In this document: one piece after another, positions 23,836 through 31,197 of the stretch
How positions within the stretch are numbered: position 1 is the first letter of the stretch
How the letters are laid out: each line of letters begins with the position of its first letter
Source of the DNA: an uncultured Bacteroidota bacterium
GTDB lineage: Bacteria; Bacteroidota; Bacteroidia; Bacteroidales; SZUA-534
Direction of reading: 5' to 3'
DNA length: 32,563 nt
Assembly: GCA_946414435.1 (NCBI GenBank)
Contig: CAMKOM010000034.1
Location: 1-32,563 of the forward strand
Program-made: the position numbers and the translations under genes
Notes under the pieces: model-generated
Databases searched by the model: none
What the model was told of the DNA's origin: nothing
What the model saw: only the letters and a program-made list of their open reading frames with translations

Positions 23836-24486
23836 ATGAAAGGAATTTTGAAAACGGCGGGTGCGGTCATTCGCCAAATCGACAATTTTATCAACGAGAT
23901 TGAGAACGGCCTGCTGCTCTTCCGCGAAGCCGTGAACAACTACACCGACGGCCGCGAATCCGATTTCGAGACGCGCCTGCGACTGGTTGAGGAGAAGGAG
24001 TCGGCAGCCGATAATCTTCAGCGCGGCATTGAGAACGATTTTCTGGTGCACTCGCTGCTACCGCAGTTTGCCAGCGATGTGCTGCACCTTCTCGACAAGA
24101 CCGACGACCTTCTGGACAAGGCCAAATACGTGCTGCAGCAGTTCAGTGTCGAAAGGCCGCAGATGCCCGACACCATCAAGGCCGATTTCAAGAGTCTTAA
24201 TGAGATGTCGGCCGAAGCCACTATGGAAGCCGTTGCTGCGGTACGGGTGTTCTTCACCGCACCCGAATCGGCCAAGGAGCACATCAACAAAATCTACTTC
24301 TATGAGCGCGAGAGCGACCGCGCGGCCAACGACCTGCGGCGCGTCATATTCCAGCAGACGCTAGGCATCGACCTTGCACAGCAGGAGCAGTTGCGCTATT
24401 TCACACGCCATGTGGAGCAGTTGAGCGATGCTGCCGAAGATGTGGCCGATATTCTTTCATTGCTGATAATCAAAGTGATGCTCTGA
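23836..24486 (+). CDS. PhoU-like DUF47 phosphate transport regulator
   Basis: A 216-residue all-helical protein of the DUF47 (TIGR00153, PhoU-related) family. It has the usual pattern of a first helix (FINEIENGLLLFREAVNNY), then EEKESAADNLQRGI with the metal-binding type of acidic repeat, LLDKTDDLLDKAKYVLQQF, and a second half with YERESDRAANDLRRVIF and VEQLSDAAEDVADILSLL. DUF47 proteins are almost always encoded next to PiT transporters and are thought to gate them or to bind phosphate-linked metal clusters. Here the transporter follows after one base, so the two are translationally close. ATG 23836 is chosen because of the promoter position. There is no pho-box that I recognise. Confidence 0.9.
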   Translation: MKGILKTAGAVIRQIDNFINEIENGLLLFREAVNNYTDGRESDFETRLRLVEEKESAADNLQRGIENDFLVHSLLPQFASDVLHLLDKTDDLLDKAKYVLQQFSVERPQMPDTIKADFKSLNEMSAEATMEAVAAVRVFFTAPESAKEHINKIYFYERESDRAANDLRRVIFQQTLGIDLAQQEQLRYFTRHVEQLSDAAEDVADILSLLIIKVML

Positions 24487-24487
24487 T

Positions 24488-25528
24488 ATGCTGTTGCTTT
24501 TTCTGTCGAGCGGACTGTTTCTGGGCTGGAGCCTTGGCGCCAACGACGCAGCCAACATTTTTGGCTCGGCGGTGGGCACGCGTATGGTGCGGTTCCGCAC
24601 GGCAGCCATTGTGGCGAGCATCTTTGTGATTATCGGTGCAACCTTTCAGGGCGAAGGCGGAGCCGACACTCTGGGCCGTCTTGGCACCATCGACCAGTTG
24701 GCTGGCGCGTTCACCGTTGCGCTGGCGTCGGCACTCGCCATTTTCATGATGGTGAAATCGAGCCTGATTGTCTCAACATCGCAGGCCATTGTGGGCGCCA
24801 TCATCGGGTGGAACTTTTTTGCAGGACGCTCAACCGATACCGTTCTGCTGGGCAAAATTGCATCATCGTGGGTGGTGGGAATGCTGCTTGGCGGGGTGTT
24901 TGCTGTTATTTTGTATCTGATTGTCCACGAAGCCTTTAAACGCCTACATTTACACCTGCTCTGGAAGCACACCGTGCTGAAGATTCTGCTTTTGCTCATA
25001 GGCGCTTTTGGTGCTTACAGTTTGGGTGCCAACAACATAGTAAACGTGATGGGCGTGTTTGTGAACGCCGTCAGTCTGCCCGCGCTGAGCATCGGACCAC
25101 TGACACTGTCGAGCAGCCAGCAACTGTTCTTCCTTGGTGCGATGGCCATTTCGGTGGGCATTTTCACCTACTCACAGCGCACTATGAAGGTTGTGGGCAA
25201 CGACCTTATGCCACTCTCGGCCGAGACGGCGATGGTGGTGGTGCTGGCGCAGAGTCTGGTGCTGTTCATCTTCTCGTCGAAAGGACTGTCCGACGCCATT
25301 GCCAGCCTTGGCTTGGGGCGCATTCCGCAAGTACCGGTGTCGAGCACGCAGGTTGTCATAGGCTCAATTGTGGGCATCGGTCTGCTAAAGGGCGGGCGAA
25401 GCATCAAATACAAGATTTTGTTCAACATTGTTTTGGGTTGGATTGCCACGCCGCTCATAGCCGGCCTTACGGCTTATATATTGCTGTTTGTTGTGGGGAA
25501 TATTTTCCAGTTGCAAGTATGCGGATAA
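24488..25528 (+). CDS. pit: PiT-family inorganic phosphate transporter
   Basis: A 346-residue inner-membrane protein with about ten hydrophobic segments and the two family signature motifs at the start of each half: SLGANDAANIFGSAVGT (about 15-31) and SLGANNIVNVMGVF (about 179-192). The loop between them has a hydrophilic His/Lys-rich stretch (HEAFKRLHLHLLWKH), as in other short PiT proteins. The Ser-rich motif VSTSQAIVGAIIG (94-106) and its partner VSSTQVVIGSIVG are also conserved. PiT carriers import phosphate, usually as a metal-phosphate complex with H+ or Na+. It forms an operon with the DUF47 gene (stop TGA 24484-24486, ATG 24488). No terminator was seen in the 75 bp before pyrH; a -7-like TAACTTTA lies at 25560-25567. 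Confidence 0.93.
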   Translation: MLLLFLSSGLFLGWSLGANDAANIFGSAVGTRMVRFRTAAIVASIFVIIGATFQGEGGADTLGRLGTIDQLAGAFTVALASALAIFMMVKSSLIVSTSQAIVGAIIGWNFFAGRSTDTVLLGKIASSWVVGMLLGGVFAVILYLIVHEAFKRLHLHLLWKHTVLKILLLLIGAFGAYSLGANNIVNVMGVFVNAVSLPALSIGPLTLSSSQQLFFLGAMAISVGIFTYSQRTMKVVGNDLMPLSAETAMVVVLAQSLVLFIFSSKGLSDAIASLGLGRIPQVPVSSTQVVIGSIVGIGLLKGGRSIKYKILFNIVLGWIATPLIAGLTAYILLFVVGNIFQLQVCG

Positions 25529-25603
25529 AACAAACTTATCGAACGCATTGGAAATCCGCTAACTTTAGCCCATATTTGAATTGTCAAAAATCAAAAACGA
25601 ATT

Positions 25604-26314
25604 ATGGCGAAATACAAACGTATATTATTGAAACTCAGTGGTGAATCGCTGATGGGCGCACAAGGCTACGGCATCGACCCGCAACGTTTGGGCGAGTATG
25701 CAAAACAGATTAAGGAGATTGCCGACCTGGGCGTGCAGATAGGCATTGTGATTGGCGGCGGCAACATCTTCCGCGGTCTGAGCGGCGCTTCGAAAGGATT
25801 CGACCGCTACAAGGGCGACCAGATGGGAATGCTGGCCACGGTGATAAACGCAATGGCGCTCTGCTCGGCATTGGAAAGTATCGGCCAAAAGGCGCGTGTC
25901 CTCACGGCCATCCGGATGGAACCTATTGGCGAGCTCTACTCGAAGCCGAAAGCCATCGAGGCCCTGAACAACGGCGAAGTGGCCATTTTCTCGGCCGGAA
26001 CGGGCAACCCGTACTTCACCACCGACACCGGCTCATCGCTGCGCGGCATTGAGATTGAGGCCGACGTGATGCTCAAGGGCACCCGCGTCGACGGCATCTA
26101 CACTGCCGACCCCGAAAAAGACCCATCGGCAACCAAATTCGACACCATCACCTACGACGAAATCTACAACCGCGGCCTGAAAGTGATGGATCTGACCGCT
26201 ACCACAATGTGCAAAGAGAACAATCTGCCAATCGTGGTCTTCAATATGGACAAGCCCGGCAACCTGATTAAAGTGGTGAAGGGCGAAAACATCGGAACAT
26301 TAGTAACTATTTAA
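25604..26314 (+). CDS. pyrH: UMP kinase
   Basis: A 236-residue amino-acid-kinase-fold enzyme that phosphorylates UMP to UDP in pyrimidine nucleotide synthesis, hexameric and typically GTP-activated in bacteria. Signatures: KRILLKLSGESLMG (5-18, nucleotide phosphate binding), IVIGGGNIFRG (about 48-58), DQMGMLATVINAMAL, then GTGNPYFTTDTGSSLRGIEIEADVMLKGTRVDGIYTADP given here by its parts GTGNPYFTTDT and DGIYTADPEKDP. The length is typical. It is followed 11 bp later by frr, an arrangement conserved in most bacteria. Start ATG 25604 is the only sensible one. Confidence 0.97.
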   Translation: MAKYKRILLKLSGESLMGAQGYGIDPQRLGEYAKQIKEIADLGVQIGIVIGGGNIFRGLSGASKGFDRYKGDQMGMLATVINAMALCSALESIGQKARVLTAIRMEPIGELYSKPKAIEALNNGEVAIFSAGTGNPYFTTDTGSSLRGIEIEADVMLKGTRVDGIYTADPEKDPSATKFDTITYDEIYNRGLKVMDLTATTMCKENNLPIVVFNMDKPGNLIKVVKGENIGTLVTI

Positions 26315-26325
26315 TACATACGGCT

Positions 26326-26892
26326 ATGACACAGGAAGACGTAAAAAAACAAATCGACAAGGCCAAAGAGCAAATGGCAAAGGCTGTTGATTTTCTTGAA
26401 GATTCAATCGCCCATATTCGTGCCGGCAAGGCCGATGTAAGGGTACTTGACAATGTGATGGTTGACTACTACGGCTCGCAGATGAGCCTGTCGCAGGTTT
26501 CGAACGTAACCGTTCCCGACGCCCGCACCATCAAAATCCAACCGTGGGAAAAGAAGATGTTCGAGGTGATTGAGAAGGCCATTATGGTGTCGAATCTAGG
26601 CTTCAACCCCACCAACAACGGCGAGTCGATAATCATTGCCGTTCCGCCACTCACCGAGGAGCGCCGCCGCGACCTTGTGAAGCAGGCTAAATCGGAAGGC
26701 GAGAACACAAAAATCATCATCCGCAACGTGCGCAAAGACTCAAACGAGGCTTTCAAGAAGATGAAGAAAGACGGTCTGGCCGAAGATTTGGCAAAGGATG
26801 CCGAGGATTCGATGCAAAAACTCACCGACAGCTATATTGCCAAAATTGACGAGCTGATTAAGAAGAAAGAGGCTGACATTATGGTGGTTTGA
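26326..26892 (+). CDS. frr: Ribosome recycling factor
   Basis: A 188-residue protein of normal length that, with EF-G, splits the post-termination ribosome. It shows the RRF pattern: long helix MEDVKKQIDKAKEQM-like start, IRAGKADVRVLDNVMVDYYG (35-54; the tip segment usually R-[TA]-G-[RK]-A), VTVPDARTIKIQPWEK (66-81), NPTNNGESIIIAVPPLTEERR and KIIIRNVRKDSNEAFKK. pyrH lies 11 bp upstream, so the two form an operon that ends at the terminator 26911-26949. Nearby translation factors (the EF-G paralogue at 27132) belong to a separate transcript. Confidence 0.97.
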   Translation: MTQEDVKKQIDKAKEQMAKAVDFLEDSIAHIRAGKADVRVLDNVMVDYYGSQMSLSQVSNVTVPDARTIKIQPWEKKMFEVIEKAIMVSNLGFNPTNNGESIIIAVPPLTEERRRDLVKQAKSEGENTKIIIRNVRKDSNEAFKKMKKDGLAEDLAKDAEDSMQKLTDSYIAKIDELIKKKEADIMVV

Positions 26893-26910
26893 TGCCACTT
26901 TGTTTTGTAT

Positions 26911-26949
26911 AAAAAAAAGCCTTCTGCCATTTTGCGGAAGGCTTTTTTT
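26911..26949 (+). terminator. Terminator of pyrH-frr
   Basis: AAAAAAAGCCTTC pairs with GAAGGCTTTTTTT around TGCCATTTTGCG; the T7 run makes it a strong intrinsic terminator. Confidence 0.92.
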
Positions 26950-27001
26950 GTAATTATTTTTCAAAAACCATATCGGAATTAAAAAAAAATTGCTATAACT
27001 T

Positions 27002-27009
27002 TAGCTTTG
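27002..27009 (+). promoter_or_regulatory. -7 box (TAGCTTTG) of the EF-G paralogue
   Basis: Exact TAnnTTTG, with an overlapping TAACTTTAG at 26996-27004 as an alternative. Predicted start near 27016. No well-placed -33 TTTG. Confidence 0.5.
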
Positions 27010-27015
27010 TTCTGG

Positions 27016-27131
27016 GGAACGTCCGGCTGAGAGGTTGGCGGAAGCGGACAAGTGATGGCGGGGCGGTTTGCGGAACAGTTTTTTTGCGTTCCGTTGGAAA
27101 CTTTTTTTGTTTAACTAATACCACAAACACA
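27016..27131 (+). promoter_or_regulatory. Structured leader of the EF-G paralogue with possible attenuator
   Basis: Within 115 nt there are several pairings: GTCCG-G-CT (27021-27028) with AGCGGAC (27043-27049), and CGGAAC (27071-27076) with GTTCCG (27088-27093). Competing with the second, TTCC (27089-27092) can fold back on GGAA (27096-27099) just before a T7 run (27102-27108). The last looks like a weak terminator and the previous pairing would prevent it. CTGAGAG (27027-27033) recalls the TPP riboswitch, but its other conserved parts are missing. Confidence 0.35.
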
Positions 27132-29291
27132 ATGAAAGTGTATCAACCTAATGAGATCAAGAATCTCTCCTTAATTGGTGCGGCCGGCTCCGGGAAAACC
27201 ACTCTGGCCGAAGCTATGATGTTTGAAGCCGGAGTGATATCGCGCCGCGGTGACATCGAAAGTCAAAACACAGTGTCGGACTACAACGCCATCGAGCACG
27301 AGCAGGGGCGTTCGGTCTATTCGACAGTTCTGCACGTCGAGTTCAACAACAAGAAGCTGAACATTATCGACACCCCGGGACTTGACGATTTTGTGGGCGG
27401 AGTAATATCGTCGCTCGCCGTAACCGATGCCGCCATTATGGTCATCAATTCGTCGAAGGGTGTTGAGGTGGGCACGCAGACCATTTCGCGTCACTGCAAC
27501 CGCCTGAACACATCTATGCTGATTGCCGTGAACCAACTCGACCACGAAAAGGCCAACTTCGACAAGACTATTGAGGAGTTGCACGCTCTCTACGGCAACA
27601 AGGTGGCTATTGTTCAGTACCCAATCAACCCCGGTACAGGCTACAACGAGATGGTTGACGTGCTGAAAATGAAGATGTACCGCTGGAAACCAGAGGGTGG
27701 TGTGCCGGAGGTGCTCGAAATCCCGGCCGATCAAATGGACAAGGCTAAAGACCTGAACCAGAAACTGATTGAGGCCGCAGCCGAAAACGATGACTCGTTG
27801 ATGGAGAAATTCTTCGACGAAGGTTCGCTTGACGAGGACCAGATGCGTGCCGGAATCCGCGCCGGAATCATCAGCCGCGGAATGTTCCCGGTGTTCTGCG
27901 TTGCAGGCAAGAAAGATATGGGCATTCGTCGTATGATGGAGTTTGTGGGCAACGTGGCTCCGAACCCGACCGAAATGCCGGCACCCGTCAACTCGGAGGG
28001 TAATGAGGTTAAGTGCGACCCGAATGGCAAGACATCGGTCTTCGTCTTCAAGACAACCGTCGAGGAGCACGTGGGCGAGGTTCTATACTTCAAAGTTATG
28101 TCGGGAAAAATCACCGAAGGTATGGACCTTGTGAACACCAACAAGAACGCCAAAGAGCGTCTGTCGCAGTTCTTCTCGCCTGCAGGCAAGAACCGCGAGA
28201 AACTCACCGAGATGGTGGCCGGCGATATTGGCGCAATGGTGAAACTGAAAGAGACAAAAACAAATCATACACTGAACGACAAGGATTTGGACTGGACTTA
28301 TCCGGCAATCCAAATGCCTGATCCGCGTTTCCGCACAGCCATTAAACCGGTTGACGCATCGGAAGAGGAGAAGTTGGGAGACTTGCTCGTCCGCAAATCG
28401 CAAGAGGACCCGAGCATTGTTGTCGAATATTCGAAGGAACTGAAACAGACCATTGTTTACGGACAGGGAGAGTTCCACATCAATTCATTGAAATGGCAGC
28501 TCGAGAACCTGCACGGATTGAAAGTGCAGTTCATCGACCCGAAGATTCCGTACCGCGAAACCATCACCAAGCCCGCACAAGCCGACTACCGCCACAAGAA
28601 ACAGTCGGGCGGCGCCGGACAGTTTGGCGAGGTGCATATGATTATTGAGCCGTACACCGAGGGAATGCCTGCCCCGTCGACCTACAAGATTGATGGCAAA
28701 GACTGGTCGGTCAGCCTTCGCGGAACCGAGGAGATTGCACTGCCGTGGGGCGGAAAGCTCGTCTACTGCAACTGCATTGTGGGCGGTGCCATCGAGGCAA
28801 GGTTTATGCCGGCCATCCAAAAGGGTATTATGGAGAAGATGGAGGAGGGCCCGCTGACGGGTTCGTACACACGCGACATCCGCGTCTGCATCTACGATGG
28901 TAAAATGCACCCGGTTGACTCGAACGAAATCTCGTTCAAACTGGCCGGACGCAACGCCTTCAGCCAAGCCTTCAAGGCAGCCGGTCCGAAGATTATGGAG
29001 CCGATTTATGACGTTGAGGTGCTTGTTCCGTCGGAGTATATGGGCGACGTGATGAGCGACCTGCAGGGACGCCGCGCAATGATTATGGGTATGAGCAGCG
29101 AATCGGGCTACGAGAAGCTGCAGGCACGCGTGCCGCTGGCCGAGCTGAACAAATACTCGACATCGTTGAGCTCATTGACATCGGGTAGTGCAACCTACAC
29201 AATGAAATTTGCCGAGTACGCCCAAGTGCCGAGCGATGTTCAGGAGAAGTTGCTTAAGGCTTACGAGGCCGAACACAAAGAGGAAGAATAG
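27132..29291 (+). CDS. EF-G paralogue with degenerate G-domain (EF-G2-like)
   Basis: A 719-residue EF-G-like protein with all five domains: the C-terminal EF-G domain IV (QSGGAGQFGEVHM; IVGGAIEARFMPAIQKGI) and domain V (VPSEYMGDVMSDLQGRRAMI) are well kept. The P-loop GAAGSGKTT (16-24) is intact, but switch I lacks RGITI (EQGRSVYST at 58-65), DTPGH has become DTPGL (Leu84 replaces the catalytic His) and NKxD has become NQLD (134-137). Such changes predict little or no GTP hydrolysis. This pattern fits the Bacteroides EF-G2 type, reported to promote translocation without hydrolysing GTP and to matter during nutrient limitation in the gut. ATG 27132 (MKVYQPNEIKNL) fits the family; an upstream in-frame start at 27084 would lie inside the leader hairpins. 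Single-gene unit with its own terminator. Confidence 0.92.
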   Translation: MKVYQPNEIKNLSLIGAAGSGKTTLAEAMMFEAGVISRRGDIESQNTVSDYNAIEHEQGRSVYSTVLHVEFNNKKLNIIDTPGLDDFVGGVISSLAVTDAAIMVINSSKGVEVGTQTISRHCNRLNTSMLIAVNQLDHEKANFDKTIEELHALYGNKVAIVQYPINPGTGYNEMVDVLKMKMYRWKPEGGVPEVLEIPADQMDKAKDLNQKLIEAAAENDDSLMEKFFDEGSLDEDQMRAGIRAGIISRGMFPVFCVAGKKDMGIRRMMEFVGNVAPNPTEMPAPVNSEGNEVKCDPNGKTSVFVFKTTVEEHVGEVLYFKVMSGKITEGMDLVNTNKNAKERLSQFFSPAGKNREKLTEMVAGDIGAMVKLKETKTNHTLNDKDLDWTYPAIQMPDPRFRTAIKPVDASEEEKLGDLLVRKSQEDPSIVVEYSKELKQTIVYGQGEFHINSLKWQLENLHGLKVQFIDPKIPYRETITKPAQADYRHKKQSGGAGQFGEVHMIIEPYTEGMPAPSTYKIDGKDWSVSLRGTEEIALPWGGKLVYCNCIVGGAIEARFMPAIQKGIMEKMEEGPLTGSYTRDIRVCIYDGKMHPVDSNEISFKLAGRNAFSQAFKAAGPKIMEPIYDVEVLVPSEYMGDVMSDLQGRRAMIMGMSSESGYEKLQARVPLAELNKYSTSLSSLTSGSATYTMKFAEYAQVPSDVQEKLLKAYEAEHKEEE

Positions 29292-29308
29292 CGTTTCAAT
29301 GTTACAAG

Positions 29309-29339
29309 AAAAGCCCCGCCACACAGCGGGGCTTTTTTT
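29309..29339 (+). terminator. Terminator of the EF-G paralogue
   Basis: AAAAGCCCCGC pairs with GCGGGGCTTTT around CACACA and is followed by T7. Confidence 0.92.
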
Positions 29340-29374
29340 AAATTAACGCGAACAAGAAACAAAAATCTTTTTTG

Positions 29375-29382
29375 TACCTTTG
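29375..29382 (+). promoter_or_regulatory. -7 box (TACCTTTG) of the small secreted protein gene
   Basis: Exact TAnnTTTG; predicted start near 29389, about 15 nt before ATG 29404. No clear -33 box. Confidence 0.55.
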
Positions 29383-29403
29383 CGATCGAAATAAATCTGG
29401 ATA

Positions 29404-29874
29404 ATGTTCGGAATCGGTAAACCAATGATTAAAAATTTGTATGCGGTAATGTGTCTGTGCATAGCATTGTGCTTATGTGCAAAAACATCATCTGCGCAGT
29501 GCGGTATGGCTTTGAAAGACGAGGTGATGAAGGATATTATTGGTAAAGCCACCTATTTGAAAGATTTCCGTGTGAGACTTGAACCTGTAACAAATTCGAA
29601 GAAACAAAAAGAAGAGTTCTCGATATTGCTCAACAAGGGTACGCATTATCGTTTCACAGTCAAGGCCGACTCAGCTTGCACTGACCAGATTATTCTAAAA
29701 CTTTATGATTTTACAAAATTCTATGGCAGCAACTACGATGAGTCAGATGGTATGTCATACACTAGTTTTGACTTTTTCTGTGGTAAAACGCAAGTTTACT
29801 ATCTATCACTGTCGTTTGCCGAAGGCAAAGAAGGCTGCGCTGCCGCTGTGGTTTCGTATGTAGGGAACTACTAA
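29404..29874 (+). CDS. Small secreted protein of unknown function
   Basis: A 156-residue protein. A hydrophobic, Cys-rich signal sequence (MIKNLYAVMCLCIALCLCA from the second Met, then KTSSAQ) suggests export; ATG 29425 is an alternative start. The mature part begins CGMALKDEVMKDIIG and contains FSILLNKGTHYRFTVKADS, IILKLYDFTKFYGSNYDES and FFCGKTQVYYLSLSF, a pattern of beta strands that could form a small jelly-roll or Ig-like fold. Mature Cys residues (CG at the start, CTDQ, FFCG, GCAA) are four in number and could form two disulfides. I do not recognise the family. No T9SS domain. It stands alone with its own promoter, between a terminator and hairpin repeats. Confidence 0.75.
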   Translation: MFGIGKPMIKNLYAVMCLCIALCLCAKTSSAQCGMALKDEVMKDIIGKATYLKDFRVRLEPVTNSKKQKEEFSILLNKGTHYRFTVKADSACTDQIILKLYDFTKFYGSNYDESDGMSYTSFDFFCGKTQVYYLSLSFAEGKEGCAAAVVSYVGNY

Positions 29875-29968
29875 TCGGACGAAGCTTGGCGTTTTTGGTT
29901 TGGGTAAATAATCAGATTTCCAACCTCGGCATTTTTGCAAATAACATCCATATACATATTATGATCCG

Positions 29969-30014
29969 GCACTCACGGTGCTTTTCTCTGTATGCGGCAA
30001 CGATAATAACGAGG
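29969..30014 (+). repeat. Degenerate copy of the two-hairpin element
   Basis: GCAC-TCACG-GTGC (29969-29981) resembles hairpin A. GCGGCAACGATAATAAC (from 29994) matches GCGGCAACAATAATAAC at 23091-23107 except for one base. The expected hairpin B after it is short (GAGG-AATC-CCTC). Confidence 0.5.
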
Positions 30015-30090
30015 AATCCCTCATTTAGAAAAGTTTCGGAGAAAAATCTTAAAAAGAGATTGGAAGAATAATGAATTGGAGCCCCAATAA

Positions 30091-30243
30091 GTCCCCGTAA
30101 GGACGAAAATGTGGGCAACATTATACGACGAGCCGTAGGTACGCGACATTCACTTTTTGTGTCGCACCTACGGCGGTTGTTTTTTGAGTATTGATGCTTT
30201 TCTACCTATCTTTCGTTCCTGAAGAAGTCAGTTTTAGGTAGAA
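30091..30243 (+). repeat. Long three-hairpin interspersed element
   Basis: Hairpin A: GTCC-CCGTAA-GGAC (30091-30104). Hairpin B: GCCGTAGGT (30132-30140) with ACCTACGGC (30166-30174) around an inner stem GCGACA/TGTCGC. Hairpin C: TTCTACCTA (30200-30208) with TAGGTAGAA (30235-30243). It fills the 382-bp gap between two convergent genes and may serve as their terminator. Apart from this and the degenerate copy before it, 29875-30256 holds nothing I recognise. Confidence 0.65.
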
Positions 30244-30256
30244 GGCGATTGTTTCT

Positions 30257-31141
30257 TTAAAAATATTTAACTGTTTGCACTTTGCCCGACTCGATGCTTA
30301 CAATGTCTGACAGAATGTTGTTTGCCATACGGCTGGCACCCAAACGGAACATATGGTTGTTGAGCCAGCCGGTACCCAAAACGCTCTCAACAATAGCCAT
30401 ATAGAGTAGAGCATCCTCCGAGACGGTCATTCCGCCGGCAGGTTTGATGCCAACCTTGCGGCCTGTTTTTGCGGCGTAGGCTTTGATGGCCTCGCACATT
30501 ACGTAGATTGCCTCGGGAGTGGCGGCAGGCTCGAGTTTGCCTGTCGATGTTTTGATGAAATCGGCACCGGCCTCCATAGCCACAATGCTGGCGTTCCAGA
30601 TATCCTCGGGCGAGCGCAGAACACCCGTCTCAAGAATCACCTTCAGATGCGCGTTGCCCACGGCCTTGCGGATGGCGCAAATCTCGTCGAAAACGGTTTG
30701 TACATCGTCGGCTAACCACGCGCCTTGCGAAATCACAATGTCAATGTCGGTGGCACCGGCTTCAACTGCCATTTTGCACTCGAGCGCCTTGACCTCGATA
30801 AACGACTGCGACGCAGGGAAGCAAGCCGCTACCGACGCCACGCCCACGCCTTCGCATTTGAGTGTTGTGGCCACCGTCTTCACCAGTGACGGATAGACGC
30901 ATATGGCTGCCACATTGGGCAAGTCGGGGAAGTTGCTTTTGAAATTATTGACATTTTCGGCAAAATGGGCGCCTTTGGCCTGTGTGTCAACCGAGTTGAG
31001 GGTTGTCAAATCGATAAGGCTCAGAGCGAGTTTGAGGTGCTCAACGTCAAACAATTGTTTTGAGCGCTGTTTGGCCTCGAAAACCTTTTGCTCGACATCG
31101 GCGGCTTTGAATGGCATCGGAAAGTTTTTCAGAAAGTCCAT
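30257..31141 (-). CDS. deoC: Deoxyribose-phosphate aldolase
   Basis: A 294-residue class I aldolase that splits 2-deoxyribose 5-phosphate into glyceraldehyde 3-phosphate and acetaldehyde in deoxynucleoside breakdown. Catalytic residues are in place: Lys197 in DFIKTSTGK forms the Schiff base, Lys233 in GIKPAGG perturbs its pKa, Lys167 lies in LKVILETG, and Asp44 is in LIDLTTL. The N-terminal ~35 residues (to about QLFDVEHL) extend beyond the short E. coli-like core and are usual for the Bacteroidota form. It follows the OmpA-family gene on the same strand after 56 bp, with an octamer-period array in the spacer; whether they share a transcript is unclear, since their roles are unrelated. No nucleoside phosphorylase or other deo gene is visible here. 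Confidence 0.95.
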   Translation of the reverse strand: MDFLKNFPMPFKAADVEQKVFEAKQRSKQLFDVEHLKLALSLIDLTTLNSVDTQAKGAHFAENVNNFKSNFPDLPNVAAICVYPSLVKTVATTLKCEGVGVASVAACFPASQSFIEVKALECKMAVEAGATDIDIVISQGAWLADDVQTVFDEICAIRKAVGNAHLKVILETGVLRSPEDIWNASIVAMEAGADFIKTSTGKLEPAATPEAIYVMCEAIKAYAAKTGRKVGIKPAGGMTVSEDALLYMAIVESVLGTGWLNNHMFRLGASRMANNILSDIVSIESGKVQTVKYF

Positions 31142-31151
31142 ATTGTTGAGG

Positions 31152-31183
31152 TTTAATTGTTTAACTGTTTAATCGGTGAATCG
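31152..31183 (-). repeat. Octamer-period array upstream of deoC
   Basis: On the minus strand, 31183 to 31152 parses as CGATTCAC, CGATTAAA, CAGTTAAA, CAATTAAA, ending 11 nt before the deoC start codon. Same period and consensus as 132-171. Confidence 0.7.
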
Positions 31184-31197
31184 TAAAATGCATCACG

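Noticed and set aside
27021-27060. TPP riboswitch suggested by CTGAGAG
   Set aside because: The second half of the THI-box (ACCTGATCTGG-like and GCGTAGGGA) is absent, and the downstream gene has no thiamine link.
29886-30071. 61-codon open frame after the small secreted protein
   Set aside because: It spans the degenerate hairpin element and starts only 11 bp after the preceding stop without coding character.
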